From assembly GCA_964647545.1 (NCBI GenBank), contig CAZYHS010000006.1:10927-74926 (forward strand): a stretch of 64,000 nt of DNA, read 5' to 3'. The DNA comes from CAZYHS01 sp964647545. GTDB lineage: Bacteria; UBA10199; GCA-002796325; 1-14-0-20-49-13. Below the pieces are notes generated by a model. The model was not told the origin of the DNA. It did not search any database and saw only the letters and a program-made list of their open reading frames with translations. Shown here in pieces: positions 18,631 to 27,401 of this stretch (the first letter of the stretch is position 1; each line of letters opens with the position of its first letter). The position numbers were made by a program, and so were the translations under genes.

Positions 18631-21600
18631 ATGTCACACGCACAGTTCGTTCATCTGCATAATCACAGCTACTACAGCCTCCTCGACGGCGCGCTGCCGA
18701 TGTCGAAATTCATCGAAAAGGCCAAAGAATATAAACTGCCGGCCCTCGCATTGACCGATCACGGCAATCTTTTCGGCGGCTTGGAGTTTTATCAAAAGTG
18801 CCTTGCAGCCGGAATCAAGCCGATCTTGGGCTGCGAGATGTACATAAATTCGACCGGCTCAAGAAAAGAGCGCGACCCCAGAAAGAGCGGCGAAGGTGGG
18901 TACAACCACCTCATTTTGCTTGCGAAAAACCACAAAGGTTACCAGAACCTCTGCCATTTAATTAGTGTAAGTTATCTCGAGGGGTTCTATTATAAGCCAC
19001 GAATAGATAAGGAGATTTTAGAAGAGTGCAATGAAGGGCTTATTGCGATGGGGGCCTGTCTCAAAGGCGAAATTCCTCAGCTTATTTTGCAAGGCGATAT
19101 GGAAGGGGCGCTTGAGACCGCCGAATGGTATAAAAAAGTCTTTGGCGACCGTTTTTACCTCGAAATAATGCGCTTCGGTCTAGAAGATGAGGCCGAAGTA
19201 AATAAAGGCCTCATCGAAATCGGCAAAAAGACCGGCATTAAGCTTGTCGCCACAAACGACTGCCATTACATGACGCAGGCCGATTCAAGCGTGCACGACG
19301 CGCTAATCTGCATTCAAACCGGCACGACGATCAGCGAAACCAACCGTCTGAAATTTTCGACCGACCAGTTTTATTTTAAATCGCCCGATGAAATGGCGCA
19401 GCTTTTTAGCGACATGTCGGAAGCGGTGGCCAACACTTTAGAAATTGCGCAGCGATGCAATCTGGAGCTCGATCTTAAAACATATCACTTTCCAAAATTT
19501 CACTTGCCTGAGGGAAAAGATATCGCCTCCTATTTTGAAGAGCAGACGCGCAAAGGATTTGCCGAGCGTTTCGCCGATTTTAAGGCCGAAGATCTCAAGT
19601 CGTACGAAGAGCGTCTCACGATCGAGCTCGATCTCATTAAAAAGATGGGTTTTCCCGGATATTTTTTGATCGTCGCCGACTTTATCAACTGGGCGAAGGG
19701 GAAGGGCATTCCGGTCGGCCCCGGCCGTGGTTCTGCTGCCGGTTCGCTTGTCGCTTACTGCATGAAGATCACCGACGTCGATCCCATGCCCAACAAACTT
19801 TTCTTCGAACGTTTTCTCAACCCCGAACGCGTGAGCATGCCCGATATGGATATCGACTTTTGCATGCGCCGCCGCGGCGAGGTGATCGACTACGTGCGAG
19901 AAAAGTATGGATTCGTTTCACAGATCATCACGTTCGGAAAAATGAAGGCGAGAGCCGTTGTTCGCGATGTAGGCCGTGTGCTCGGCGTTCCGTACGGAGA
20001 TGTCGATAAAATTGCGAAGCTGATTCCGGCGGCGGTCAACATGACGCTCAACGAAGCGTTGAGGATCGAGCCGCAGCTTAAAAAGATCGCAAAAGACGAC
20101 GATCGAATTGCGCGTCTGCTTGAAATTGCGAAGGGCTTGGAAGGGTTTCCGCGTCACGCTTCAACTCACGCCGCAGGCGTTGTCATGAGCGACAAACCTC
20201 TCGACGCCTTTTTGCCGCTCTACGTCGGGCAGCACGACGAAATTGTAACGCAGTTCGATATGAAGTCGGTCGAGAAGGTCGGCCTCGTTAAGTTCGACTT
20301 CCTCGGTTTGAAAACTTTGACGGTCATGCACGACGCCATTTCAATGGTGAAAGCGCGCACCGGCAAAGATGTCGATCTGGCTAAAATTTCCCTCGACGAC
20401 AAGGCTGTCTACCAGCGCCTTTCGTCAGGTGAAACTCCCGGCATATTCCAGCTCGAATCTAGCGGCATGACCGACCTTGTGATGAAGCTCAAACCGTCGT
20501 GTTTTGCCGATATCGTCGCTCTCGTGGCTCTTTTCCGCCCCGGACCGCTCGGCAGCGGAATGGTCGACGACTTCATCAACCGCAAGCACGGGCGCACAAA
20601 GATCGAGTACGAACTGCCGCAGCTTGAGCCTATCTTGAAGGACACCTACGGCGTCATCGTTTACCAAGAGCAGGTGATGCAGATCGCAAGCGCGCTCGCC
20701 GGATTTACACTCGGCGACGCCGATCTGTTGCGCCGCGCGATGGGAAAGAAGAACGCCGATGAAATGGCCAAGCAGCGCGTCCGCTTTTTGGAAGGTGCCG
20801 CGAAAAATAAAATTCCGTCGGCAAAGGCCGAAAAGATTTTCGACCTCATGGCCGAGTTCGCCGAATACGGCTTCAACAAATCACATTCAGCAGCATATGC
20901 CCTCATTGCTTATCAAACCGCCTATTTAAAATTCCATCATCAAACCGAATTCATGGCGGCACTGCTCACATCAGAAATTGCAAATACCGACAAACTCATT
21001 TTTTACATGAACGCCTGCCGCGAAGCCGGTATTACGGTGAGACCGCCTGACGTAAACCAGAGCATGACCGACTTTGCGGTTGTCGGCGAAAATGAGATCA
21101 GATTCGGGCTTGCCGCCGTGAAGGGCGTTGGCGCAGCTTCTGTTGAAGCGATGATTGCGACCCGCACTGCCGAAGGACCGTTCAAGTCGATCGACGATTT
21201 TTGTTCAAGAGTCGATTCGCGCAAAGCGAACAAGCGCGTCATGGAGAGTTTGATAAAATGCGGCGCGTTCGATAGTTTGGGTGTGCACCGCGCGCAGCTA
21301 TTATCAATTCTCGACGTCGCAATGCAGCGCGCGCAAAGTGTGCAGCGCGACAGACAGGTGGGGCAGTCGAGCCTGTTCGATCTTTCGGGGGCTTCCGGCG
21401 GCGACGATTCAAGTTACGCGCAAATTCCCGAGGCGATTCCGTGGAGCGAACATCAGCTTTTGGCCTACGAAAAAGATGCGCTTGGATTTTACATTTCGGG
21501 GCATCCGCTCGCGCAATTTTCATCGATTTTAAAACTCTACGCAACGGCCACGACCGATGTATTGAAAGAAAAGCCCGATGAAAGCGAAGTGAAGATCGGC

Positions 21601-22083
21601 GGCGTTGTCGCGTCGATGCGGGAAATTACGACGAAAAAGGGCGACCGCATGGCCTTTGTCACTCTTGAAGATCTCAAGGGGATGGCCGATGTGATAGTTT
21701 TCCCCGAGCTCTATTCAAAATCGATGGAGGTCATTAAGAGCGACCAGCCGATTTTTGTTGTCGGAAACGTCGACGTCGACGAGGAGCGTGCAAAGGTGCT
21801 GGCCAGCGATATTTTACTCCTTGCCGATGTTCCGTCGCGACTGACAAAATCGGTCCATTTCAAACTTGCGGCGAGCGAAACCAATCCCAAGCAGCTTCAA
21901 ACTTTAAAGCAGGTGCTCACTAGGTTTAAAGGCGACTGCAAAGCCTATCTGCACATGACAATTCCGGGGAAGAGCGAAACGGTCATGGAGCTTCCTGTCG
22001 AATTCAGAGTCGCACCAAGTCAACAGCTGGTCGCATCGGTCGAAAAGATCTTCGGCCACAATGTGACATATTTTACCGGCTAA
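18631..22083 (+). CDS. dnaE: DNA polymerase III alpha subunit
   Basis: 1150 residues, a full-length DnaE1-type replicative polymerase. The N-terminal PHP domain starts FVHLHNHSYYSLLDGALP. The palm carries the catalytic acids in SMPDMDIDFCMRRR (about 404-410) after GPGRGSAAGS. A conserved YGFNKSHSAAYALIAYQTAYLK motif lies in the fingers. The C-terminal OB domain (about 985-1065) is followed by a tail. It is separated from hflX by only 36 nt containing a family C array. Confidence 0.97.
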   Translation: MSHAQFVHLHNHSYYSLLDGALPMSKFIEKAKEYKLPALALTDHGNLFGGLEFYQKCLAAGIKPILGCEMYINSTGSRKERDPRKSGEGGYNHLILLAKNHKGYQNLCHLISVSYLEGFYYKPRIDKEILEECNEGLIAMGACLKGEIPQLILQGDMEGALETAEWYKKVFGDRFYLEIMRFGLEDEAEVNKGLIEIGKKTGIKLVATNDCHYMTQADSSVHDALICIQTGTTISETNRLKFSTDQFYFKSPDEMAQLFSDMSEAVANTLEIAQRCNLELDLKTYHFPKFHLPEGKDIASYFEEQTRKGFAERFADFKAEDLKSYEERLTIELDLIKKMGFPGYFLIVADFINWAKGKGIPVGPGRGSAAGSLVAYCMKITDVDPMPNKLFFERFLNPERVSMPDMDIDFCMRRRGEVIDYVREKYGFVSQIITFGKMKARAVVRDVGRVLGVPYGDVDKIAKLIPAAVNMTLNEALRIEPQLKKIAKDDDRIARLLEIAKGLEGFPRHASTHAAGVVMSDKPLDAFLPLYVGQHDEIVTQFDMKSVEKVGLVKFDFLGLKTLTVMHDAISMVKARTGKDVDLAKISLDDKAVYQRLSSGETPGIFQLESSGMTDLVMKLKPSCFADIVALVALFRPGPLGSGMVDDFINRKHGRTKIEYELPQLEPILKDTYGVIVYQEQVMQIASALAGFTLGDADLLRRAMGKKNADEMAKQRVRFLEGAAKNKIPSAKAEKIFDLMAEFAEYGFNKSHSAAYALIAYQTAYLKFHHQTEFMAALLTSEIANTDKLIFYMNACREAGITVRPPDVNQSMTDFAVVGENEIRFGLAAVKGVGAASVEAMIATRTAEGPFKSIDDFCSRVDSRKANKRVMESLIKCGAFDSLGVHRAQLLSILDVAMQRAQSVQRDRQVGQSSLFDLSGASGGDDSSYAQIPEAIPWSEHQLLAYEKDALGFYISGHPLAQFSSILKLYATATTDVLKEKPDESEVKIGGVVASMREITTKKGDRMAFVTLEDLKGMADVIVFPELYSKSMEVIKSDQPIFVVGNVDVDEERAKVLASDILLLADVPSRLTKSVHFKLAASETNPKQLQTLKQVLTRFKGDCKAYLHMTIPGKSETVMELPVEFRVAPSQQLVASVEKIFGHNVTYFTG

Positions 22084-22112
22084 ACGGAACTAACTGACTT
22101 AACTGAAACAAC
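22082..22112. repeat. Short family C array between dnaE and hflX
   Basis: AACGGAACTAACTGAC, TTAACTGAAACAAC. It occupies nearly the whole gap between the two coding regions. Confidence 0.6.
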
Positions 22113-22119
22113 TTTTTCC

Positions 22120-23346
22120 ATGAAAGAACGCGCGCTACTTGTCGGAATCAAACGCCCGAAAATGACCAATTCGCAAATGGAGGCGAGCCTTGCCGAGTTG
22201 ATAAGGCTCGTCGATACCGTTGGCTGCGACGTCGCAAATGTCGTTCGGCAGGAGCTAAAACTCATTACGCCGGCAACATTTATCGGCAGCGGTAAGGTCG
22301 AAGAGATCAAACAAATGGCGGAAGAACTCTCCGTCGATCTGGTTATTTTTGACGACGAGTTGTCGCCGGCACAGAATAAAAATCTGGCCGATTCTCTTAG
22401 CGTGAAGGTTCTCGATCGCACGGCCGTCATTCTCGACATTTTTGCAAAACGTGCGCGCACCCGTGAGGGCGAGCTGCAAGTTGAGCTCGCGCAGCTTTCG
22501 TACAGGCTATCGCGCCTGTCTGGCCGCGGCATTTCAATGATGCAGCAGGCAGGTTACATCGGCAACCGTGGCCCCGGCGAAACAAAATTGGAAATTGACC
22601 AGCGTCGTGTGCGCGAACGCATTTCACATCTTCGAAAAAAACTAAAAGAAGTAAGGCAGCAGCGCGAACTTCACAGGCGCAAACGCGAGCAGGTGCCGAT
22701 CCCGATCGTTTCACTTGTCGGTTACACAAATGCCGGTAAATCGACGCTCATGAACGCTCTTACAAAAGCAGGCGTCTTTGTTGAAGACCGGCTCTTTGCA
22801 ACGCTCGACCCGACCGTCAGAAAAATGAAATTAAAAAGCGGCCGCGAAATTCTAATTGCCGACACGGTCGGGTTCATTCGCAAATTGCCGCATCAGTTGG
22901 TCGAGGCGTTTCGTGCAACTTTCGAAGAGGTTGAACGCAGCGATTTACTTCTACACGTTGTCGACATCAGCGAGCCGGAGGCCGAAAATCAAATAGACGT
23001 CGTTGACGACGTACTTGCCGATATGGAGATGACGTCGAAACCGCAGATCGTCGTTTTCAATAAGTGCGACATGCCGCACAGATATGTTTTTGAAATCGGC
23101 AGTGGCGTTGAAATTTCGGCAAAAACAGGTGAGGGGCTCGAAAAACTCGCCGAAAAAATCGAAGAGCTTCTCTCACGCGGTTTCAAACATACAAGATTGT
23201 CTCTTCCGCACGACGCCGGCGCGATCCTTTCCGAACTCTACAGGATCGGTAGGGTAAGGCGCGTGATTCACAAAGGTGACTCTGTGATCGTTTCGGCCGA
23301 CCTTCCCGAGAAACTTGCTGGGAGATACAGAAAATATTGCGTTTAG
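22120..23346 (+). CDS. hflX: GTPase HflX
   Basis: 408 residues. HflX is a ribosome-associated GTPase that splits stalled or heat-damaged 70S ribosomes. The N-terminal HflX domain has TFIGSGKVEEIK and the Gly-rich GPGETKLEIDQRRVRERI. The GTPase domain has G1 GYTNAGKST (about 201), G3 DTVGFIRKLPH and G4 FNKCD. The order and length are normal. It lies downstream of dnaE and directly upstream of pgsA. Confidence 0.96.
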   Translation: MKERALLVGIKRPKMTNSQMEASLAELIRLVDTVGCDVANVVRQELKLITPATFIGSGKVEEIKQMAEELSVDLVIFDDELSPAQNKNLADSLSVKVLDRTAVILDIFAKRARTREGELQVELAQLSYRLSRLSGRGISMMQQAGYIGNRGPGETKLEIDQRRVRERISHLRKKLKEVRQQRELHRRKREQVPIPIVSLVGYTNAGKSTLMNALTKAGVFVEDRLFATLDPTVRKMKLKSGREILIADTVGFIRKLPHQLVEAFRATFEEVERSDLLLHVVDISEPEAENQIDVVDDVLADMEMTSKPQIVVFNKCDMPHRYVFEIGSGVEISAKTGEGLEKLAEKIEELLSRGFKHTRLSLPHDAGAILSELYRIGRVRRVIHKGDSVIVSADLPEKLAGRYRKYCV

Positions 23347-23365
23347 TTATTCTTGTCTGTATAAA
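23337..23365 (+). promoter_or_regulatory. pgsA promoter at the end of hflX, near-leaderless
   Basis: TTGCGT (23337-23342), 17 bp, TATAAA (23360-23365), then 11 nt to the pgsA ATG with no Shine-Dalgarno. The -35 overlaps the hflX stop region. Confidence 0.55.
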
Positions 23366-23376
23366 ATCGCGTCGAT

Positions 23377-23949
23377 ATGGACCTAAAGCACTTTCATGCA
23401 GCCAACCTTCTTACTATTTCACGACTGGTTCTTACTCCTGTTTTTCTGGGATGCTTTTTGCTCGAATGGTATTTTGCCGCGTTCGTCATTTTTATTATCG
23501 CCGCATCGACCGATCTTATAGATGGAAGCGTCGCGCGCTGGACGAAAAAACATTCCCAGCTCGGAGCGTTTCTCGATCCGTTGGCCGACAAGCTGTTAAT
23601 GATCACGGTCTTTTCATGTCTTGTGTCGGTTCGCGGCATTCCGGCGTGGTTTCTGGCTCTGGTGATCCTGCGCGATTTTATGATCATGGGGGGCGTGGGA
23701 ATTCTAAAGGCGATGAAGATTCGCGTGATTTATGAGCCGTTCTGGACCTCTAAACTTACAACTCTTTCGCAAATAATGCTTGGCTTCATGTCGCTGGCCT
23801 CTTTATGGACCCCCGGATTTTCAATATGGGTCTATCCGATCATCGATTTTGCGGAAGGGAGCATGTATCTCACTACGATCTTGATAGTTATCAGCGGTCT
23901 TCAATATCTCCACAAAGGGATCGAAATTCTGCAGGAGCATTACAACTGA
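23377..23949 (+). CDS. pgsA: CDP-alcohol phosphatidyltransferase, PgsA-like
   Basis: 190 residues with several membrane helices. The family motif D-G-x2-A-R-x8-G-x3-D-x3-D is present as DLIDGSVARWTKKHSQLGAFLDPLADKLL (about 48-76). In PgsA it transfers a phosphatidyl group from CDP-diacylglycerol to glycerol-3-phosphate, the first step of phosphatidylglycerol synthesis at the inner membrane. Other family members use different acceptors, so the exact substrate is inferred. lipB follows after 4 nt. Confidence 0.85.
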   Translation: MDLKHFHAANLLTISRLVLTPVFLGCFLLEWYFAAFVIFIIAASTDLIDGSVARWTKKHSQLGAFLDPLADKLLMITVFSCLVSVRGIPAWFLALVILRDFMIMGGVGILKAMKIRVIYEPFWTSKLTTLSQIMLGFMSLASLWTPGFSIWVYPIIDFAEGSMYLTTILIVISGLQYLHKGIEILQEHYN

Positions 23950-23953
23950 TTTC

Positions 23954-24658
23954 ATGCCTATCACTTCGGTAAATTTAGGGCTTCGTTCTTATCTTGACGT
24001 TCTCTCTCTGCAAGAGAGACTTTTTAACTACAGGCTTTCTGCGCTGGAAACGGGCAAACGTGACGAGCTTGGAGACGTTTTGCTCTTTTGCGAACACAAA
24101 CCGGTGTTCACTATCGGCAGGCGCGACTGCAGCGAAGATTGGCTAAGCGACAGCAAAACAATTGCCGATGCCGGAATTGAGGTCGTCAAGACGAACCGCG
24201 GCGGCAAAATAACTTATCATGGGCCGGGTCAGCTTGTTTGTTATTTCATTTTCGACATTAACGGGCTTGGGCTGGGGGTTAAAGATTTTGTGTCGGCCGT
24301 CGAAGATGTCTGCCTAAAAGTTCTTGGCGGATACGGCATTAATGCCGGTAGGCATCCGGAGCATCCCGGAATTTGGGTTGGAAACGAAAAGATCGTCGCC
24401 GTCGGATTTCACGTTTCAAAAGGAATCACCATGCACGGCATAGCTGTCAACGTTGACCCAGACATGAAGCACTATGGTCACATTGTTCCATGCGGCATCC
24501 GCGACATGGGGGTGACATCAATCAAGGCGCACGCACACAATCGCCCCGAAATTGACGGGCTCATCGAAACGTTTTGCAAGGAGTGCGGGGAAGTCTTTCG
24601 TCAGCCTTTGACCGGTTCCACGGAGGAGAAGGTCAGGGTATTGTCGGGTTCTTCGTAA
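23954..24658 (+). CDS. lipB: Octanoyltransferase LipB
   Basis: 234 residues. LipB moves octanoate from acyl carrier protein to lipoyl domains. Family motifs present are FTIGRR (about 51), the catalytic-region TNRGGKITYHGPGQLVCYFIFD (Lys and His conserved in the fold), GIWVGNEKIVAVGFHVSKGITMHGIAVNV with its conserved Lys, and the catalytic Cys in HIVPCGIRDMGVTS. The C-terminal 58 nt overlap the convergent small gene at 24601-24801. Confidence 0.95.
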   Translation: MPITSVNLGLRSYLDVLSLQERLFNYRLSALETGKRDELGDVLLFCEHKPVFTIGRRDCSEDWLSDSKTIADAGIEVVKTNRGGKITYHGPGQLVCYFIFDINGLGLGVKDFVSAVEDVCLKVLGGYGINAGRHPEHPGIWVGNEKIVAVGFHVSKGITMHGIAVNVDPDMKHYGHIVPCGIRDMGVTSIKAHAHNRPEIDGLIETFCKECGEVFRQPLTGSTEEKVRVLSGSS

Positions 24659-24801
24659 ACCTTGAGGGAGTCCATATTTGACGACTCGTCCGGAAGCGAA
24701 TTTAAGTGAGCTTCCAGAGCTTCTTTGGTCAAAAGCCCCTTTGAGATCACTTTGTTTGTGATCCTTTTATCGTACAGCATCTCTTCAACTTTCTTGCCCA
24801 T
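24601..24801 (-). CDS. Small hypothetical protein downstream of the diadenylate cyclase gene
   Basis: A 66-residue charged protein (starts MGKKVEEMLYDKRITNKVIS). I do not recognise it. It begins 5 nt after the diadenylate cyclase stop codon, with AAGG upstream inside that gene's end, so translational coupling is likely. Its 3' end overlaps convergent lipB by 58 nt. The middle looks helical (LLTKEALEAHLNSLPDES). It could be a partner or effector of c-di-AMP signalling, but only position supports this. Confidence 0.6.
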   Translation of the reverse strand: MGKKVEEMLYDKRITNKVISKGLLTKEALEAHLNSLPDESSNMDSLKVYEEPDNTLTFSSVEPVKG

Positions 24802-24806
24802 ATTTT

Positions 24807-25700
24807 TTACCTTTTCACCGGCGCCTTTTCCAGATCCATCAGGATTTTGCCGTCTTTGAATATTTTAACATCGCCGCTCGACTCTGAGATGACAAATGCC
24901 ACGGCTTTTGTCAAGGCCGTGATTCCGGCGGCCGCCATGTGTCTGGCGCCCAGCCCGCGCGGGAGGTTGGTATCGTCGCTTGCGGCCGAGAGATAACGTC
25001 CGGCCGTCAGTACAACGCCTTCGTTGCTAATAACGAAGGCCCCGTCCATAGCCGCAAATTCGCGGATGGTCTCCTTTAGCTGCGGGTTAAGGATATTGCG
25101 CTCGTCCTCTTCATATCCTTTGAATGGGTTGATTATCATTTGCCGTGAGAGCTGCAAAACATGCTCTTCGTCACCGACCACAAATATTGTCCCGATGGGT
25201 TTGCCTTCACGCCCTTTGTCGGCCAGTTCGATAGCGAGGTTTAAAACGGCGTGGAAGACCTCGGGGTTGACGTCCTCGGTTATCTTGGTGAGGTTGCGTC
25301 CCGTGACGATCTCGGATTCTTTTGAAGTGTTGATTATCTGGATGTTGTCGAGTTCGCCGCTTTCAGCGCTACCGACGACGCAGACCGTTGTTGTTCCCGC
25401 TTCAATGTGCTCCAGCGAAAGGGCAAACATGACCGCCAGTTTTATCAAGGCGATGCGGGTAAGATTTATTTTGGGGACCGAAACTATCGCCTTGGCGCAA
25501 GCTCCGAGATCGGCGCGGTCTTCGGGGTCGAACTCGACCTTTTTCTTTTTGCTGGCAAGTATTATATCGAATTTTTTTGGGATTCGGTCTTCGTATTTCA
25601 GGTCGTCAAGCGGGTCGATGTAGATGATTATCGACTTTGCGCCGACCTTCTCGGCCAGACTGAATGCGGATTTGATGATGAGCTTGCTTGTGGCGTTCAT
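24807..25700 (-). CDS. Diadenylate cyclase, DacZ-like
   Basis: 297 residues. The C-terminal half is a DAC domain that would make c-di-AMP from two ATP: DGAFVISNEGVVLTAGRYL (DGA motif, about 225) and RGLGARHMAAAGITALTKAVAFVISE, where RHM stands in place of the usual RHR. The N-terminal half (LIIKSAFSLAEKVGAKSIIIYID onward) resembles the pyruvate-kinase-C-like domain of archaeal DacZ rather than DisA's DNA-binding part or CdaA's membrane helices. No transmembrane segment is seen. The RHM change is worth noting because the motif contacts ATP. It is divergent from dsbD. Confidence 0.85.
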   Translation of the reverse strand: MNATSKLIIKSAFSLAEKVGAKSIIIYIDPLDDLKYEDRIPKKFDIILASKKKKVEFDPEDRADLGACAKAIVSVPKINLTRIALIKLAVMFALSLEHIEAGTTTVCVVGSAESGELDNIQIINTSKESEIVTGRNLTKITEDVNPEVFHAVLNLAIELADKGREGKPIGTIFVVGDEEHVLQLSRQMIINPFKGYEEDERNILNPQLKETIREFAAMDGAFVISNEGVVLTAGRYLSAASDDTNLPRGLGARHMAAAGITALTKAVAFVISESSGDVKIFKDGKILMDLEKAPVKR

Positions 25701-25710
25701 TTATTCTCCG

Positions 25711-25739
25711 AAAATACACAACTCATTTGCAATTATCAA
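25711..25739 (-). promoter_or_regulatory. Promoter of the diadenylate cyclase gene
   Basis: Minus strand TTGATA (25734-25739), 17 bp, TATTTT (25711-25716), 10 nt before the ATG. A GGAG is present in the last bases, so the leader is minimal. Confidence 0.55.
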
Positions 25740-25754
25740 ACAAAATTTGTATAG

Positions 25755-25784
25755 TTTTTGAGGGTTTTTGAAGATTTTTGAAGA
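25755..25784 (+). repeat. Three 10 bp tandem repeats before dsbD
   Basis: TTTTTGAGGG, TTTTTGAAGA, TTTTTGAAGA in direct succession. The 10 bp period places each unit on the same DNA face, just downstream of a TATAGT -10-like box (25750-25755). It may be a regulator site or DNA-bending tract; it is too small for a CRISPR. Confidence 0.7.
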
Positions 25785-25795
25785 TCGCAGCCACT

Positions 25796-27400
25796 ATGAA
25801 AATAAAAATCATTCCCGCTCTTGCGGTATTGTTGTCGCTTCTTTCGCTTGGAAGTATCGAATCGCCTTTCTCGGTCAGTTGGAGCTCATCCAAGACCCGT
25901 GTTGAGGCCGGTAAAGAGCATAAGACCGACGTCATCATCAGGATACCCGCCGGTTATCATCTTTATGCCGATAAGACCGAGCTTGCCTTCACATCCCTTG
26001 ACGGCATCAAAATTAAAAAGGTCGGATATCCCGCCCCAGTCGACAGGGTCGATCCTTTTAGCGGCAAGGTTAACAAGGTTTATCAGACCGGAGTGATTTC
26101 TATTGAAGTTGTCTTTGACGTTCCTGAAACTTTACCAAGAGGTTCGCGCGAGCTTACGGCGGTTCTTGAGCTTCAGGGTTGTTCCGAGAAATTGTGTATG
26201 CGACCCGAAGAGTTCTTTCTTTCGTGGCCGTTGGAGGTTTCGACCAGCGAAGGTGAGATGACCGAAGCTCGGCCGGAAAAGATCGTTGCGGGCGATTGGA
26301 GCCTAGAGTCTCTTCTTAAGATCAATGATTTTCAGCAGGTGCTTGCTCGGGGCCGGCTGGTCGTCATACTGGTTGTATTTGCGGCCGGCTTGCTCACCGG
26401 ACTTACTCCGTGCGTATGGCCGATGATACCGATAACTCTTATGGTCGTCGGGGTTCACAAGCGCAGCAACGTTTTGGGGAATTTGCTGCTTTCAATGACG
26501 ATTGTTTTAGGTCTGGCGGTAACGTACGCTTCGCTCGGGCTTGTCGCCTCGGTTGCAGGCGACCAGATAGGTTTTTTATTTCAAAGCAAGATTTTCGTCG
26601 CTGTTATCGGGCTGCTTCTTGTTGCGATGGCTCTTTCAATGTTCGGTCTGTTCACGCTGAACATGCCGCACGGTCTTCTCGGCCTCTTTTCTAAGCTGTC
26701 GGGGCGAGGCTACAAGGGGGCTTTTCTGTCGGGGGTTGCAATGGGCTTTATGGCCACCCCTTGTGTCGGTCCGGTCTTGGGGCCGCTACTTGTGTGGGTC
26801 TCCTCACAGAAAGAATATCTTTTCGGCGCCGAGTTGCTTGCGGTCTATGCTCTTGGGATCGGGGTTTTCTACATCGTCATCGGGACTTTTTACGGAACAA
26901 TATCGGGACATCTAAAAGATGTGAAGCTGGGTCTCTATGCAAAGAAGCTCCTTGGCGTTTTGCTGCTTTTGGTCGGGCTTTATTATCTTGGTTCGCTGGT
27001 TGGAATGAATGGAAACGGCTCTCTGCCGTCAGGCGATTGGAGCGCGAACGAACCGGCGGCCGTCTTGAAGGCAAGGGCCGAGGAAAAGCCTTTGCTTATC
27101 GTCTTTGGCGCAAGATGGTGTCCGCCGTGTCAGCAGCTTAAAAAAGAAATCCTCAACGATAAAAATGTGGCAGAGAGGTTGAAGGCACTGTCGTTGCTCT
27201 ACGTTGACGCCTCCTACGAAACAAAAGAAATAGCTTCTGTGCTCGATAAATATGGTGTAGTCGGCCTTCCGACGGTACTCTTCGTGTCGAGTTACGGGGA
27301 TGTTTGGCATGACCTTGCTTTTGTCGGGCGGGTGCCTGATAAAGTCGAGATAGTGAAAACGATAGATGAAGCCGAGCGGCGGGCTTTGGAGAAGAGATGA
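25796..27400 (+). CDS. dsbD: Thiol:disulfide interchange protein DsbD
   Basis: About 534 residues from the ATG at 25796; the earlier in-frame TTG is less likely because the ATG begins a clean signal peptide (IIPALAVLLSLLSLG). DsbD passes electrons from cytoplasmic thioredoxin to periplasmic thiols. The N-terminal periplasmic domain has a CSEKLC pair (about 132-136), the membrane domain has Cys in TGLTPCVWPMIP and MATPCVGPVLGP, and the C-terminal thioredoxin domain has ARWCPPCQQL (about 440). All three redox modules are intact. The GMC oxidoreductase gene begins 1 nt after the stop. Confidence 0.95.
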   Translation: MKIKIIPALAVLLSLLSLGSIESPFSVSWSSSKTRVEAGKEHKTDVIIRIPAGYHLYADKTELAFTSLDGIKIKKVGYPAPVDRVDPFSGKVNKVYQTGVISIEVVFDVPETLPRGSRELTAVLELQGCSEKLCMRPEEFFLSWPLEVSTSEGEMTEARPEKIVAGDWSLESLLKINDFQQVLARGRLVVILVVFAAGLLTGLTPCVWPMIPITLMVVGVHKRSNVLGNLLLSMTIVLGLAVTYASLGLVASVAGDQIGFLFQSKIFVAVIGLLLVAMALSMFGLFTLNMPHGLLGLFSKLSGRGYKGAFLSGVAMGFMATPCVGPVLGPLLVWVSSQKEYLFGAELLAVYALGIGVFYIVIGTFYGTISGHLKDVKLGLYAKKLLGVLLLLVGLYYLGSLVGMNGNGSLPSGDWSANEPAAVLKARAEEKPLLIVFGARWCPPCQQLKKEILNDKNVAERLKALSLLYVDASYETKEIASVLDKYGVVGLPTVLFVSSYGDVWHDLAFVGRVPDKVEIVKTIDEAERRALEKR

Positions 27401-27401
27401 T

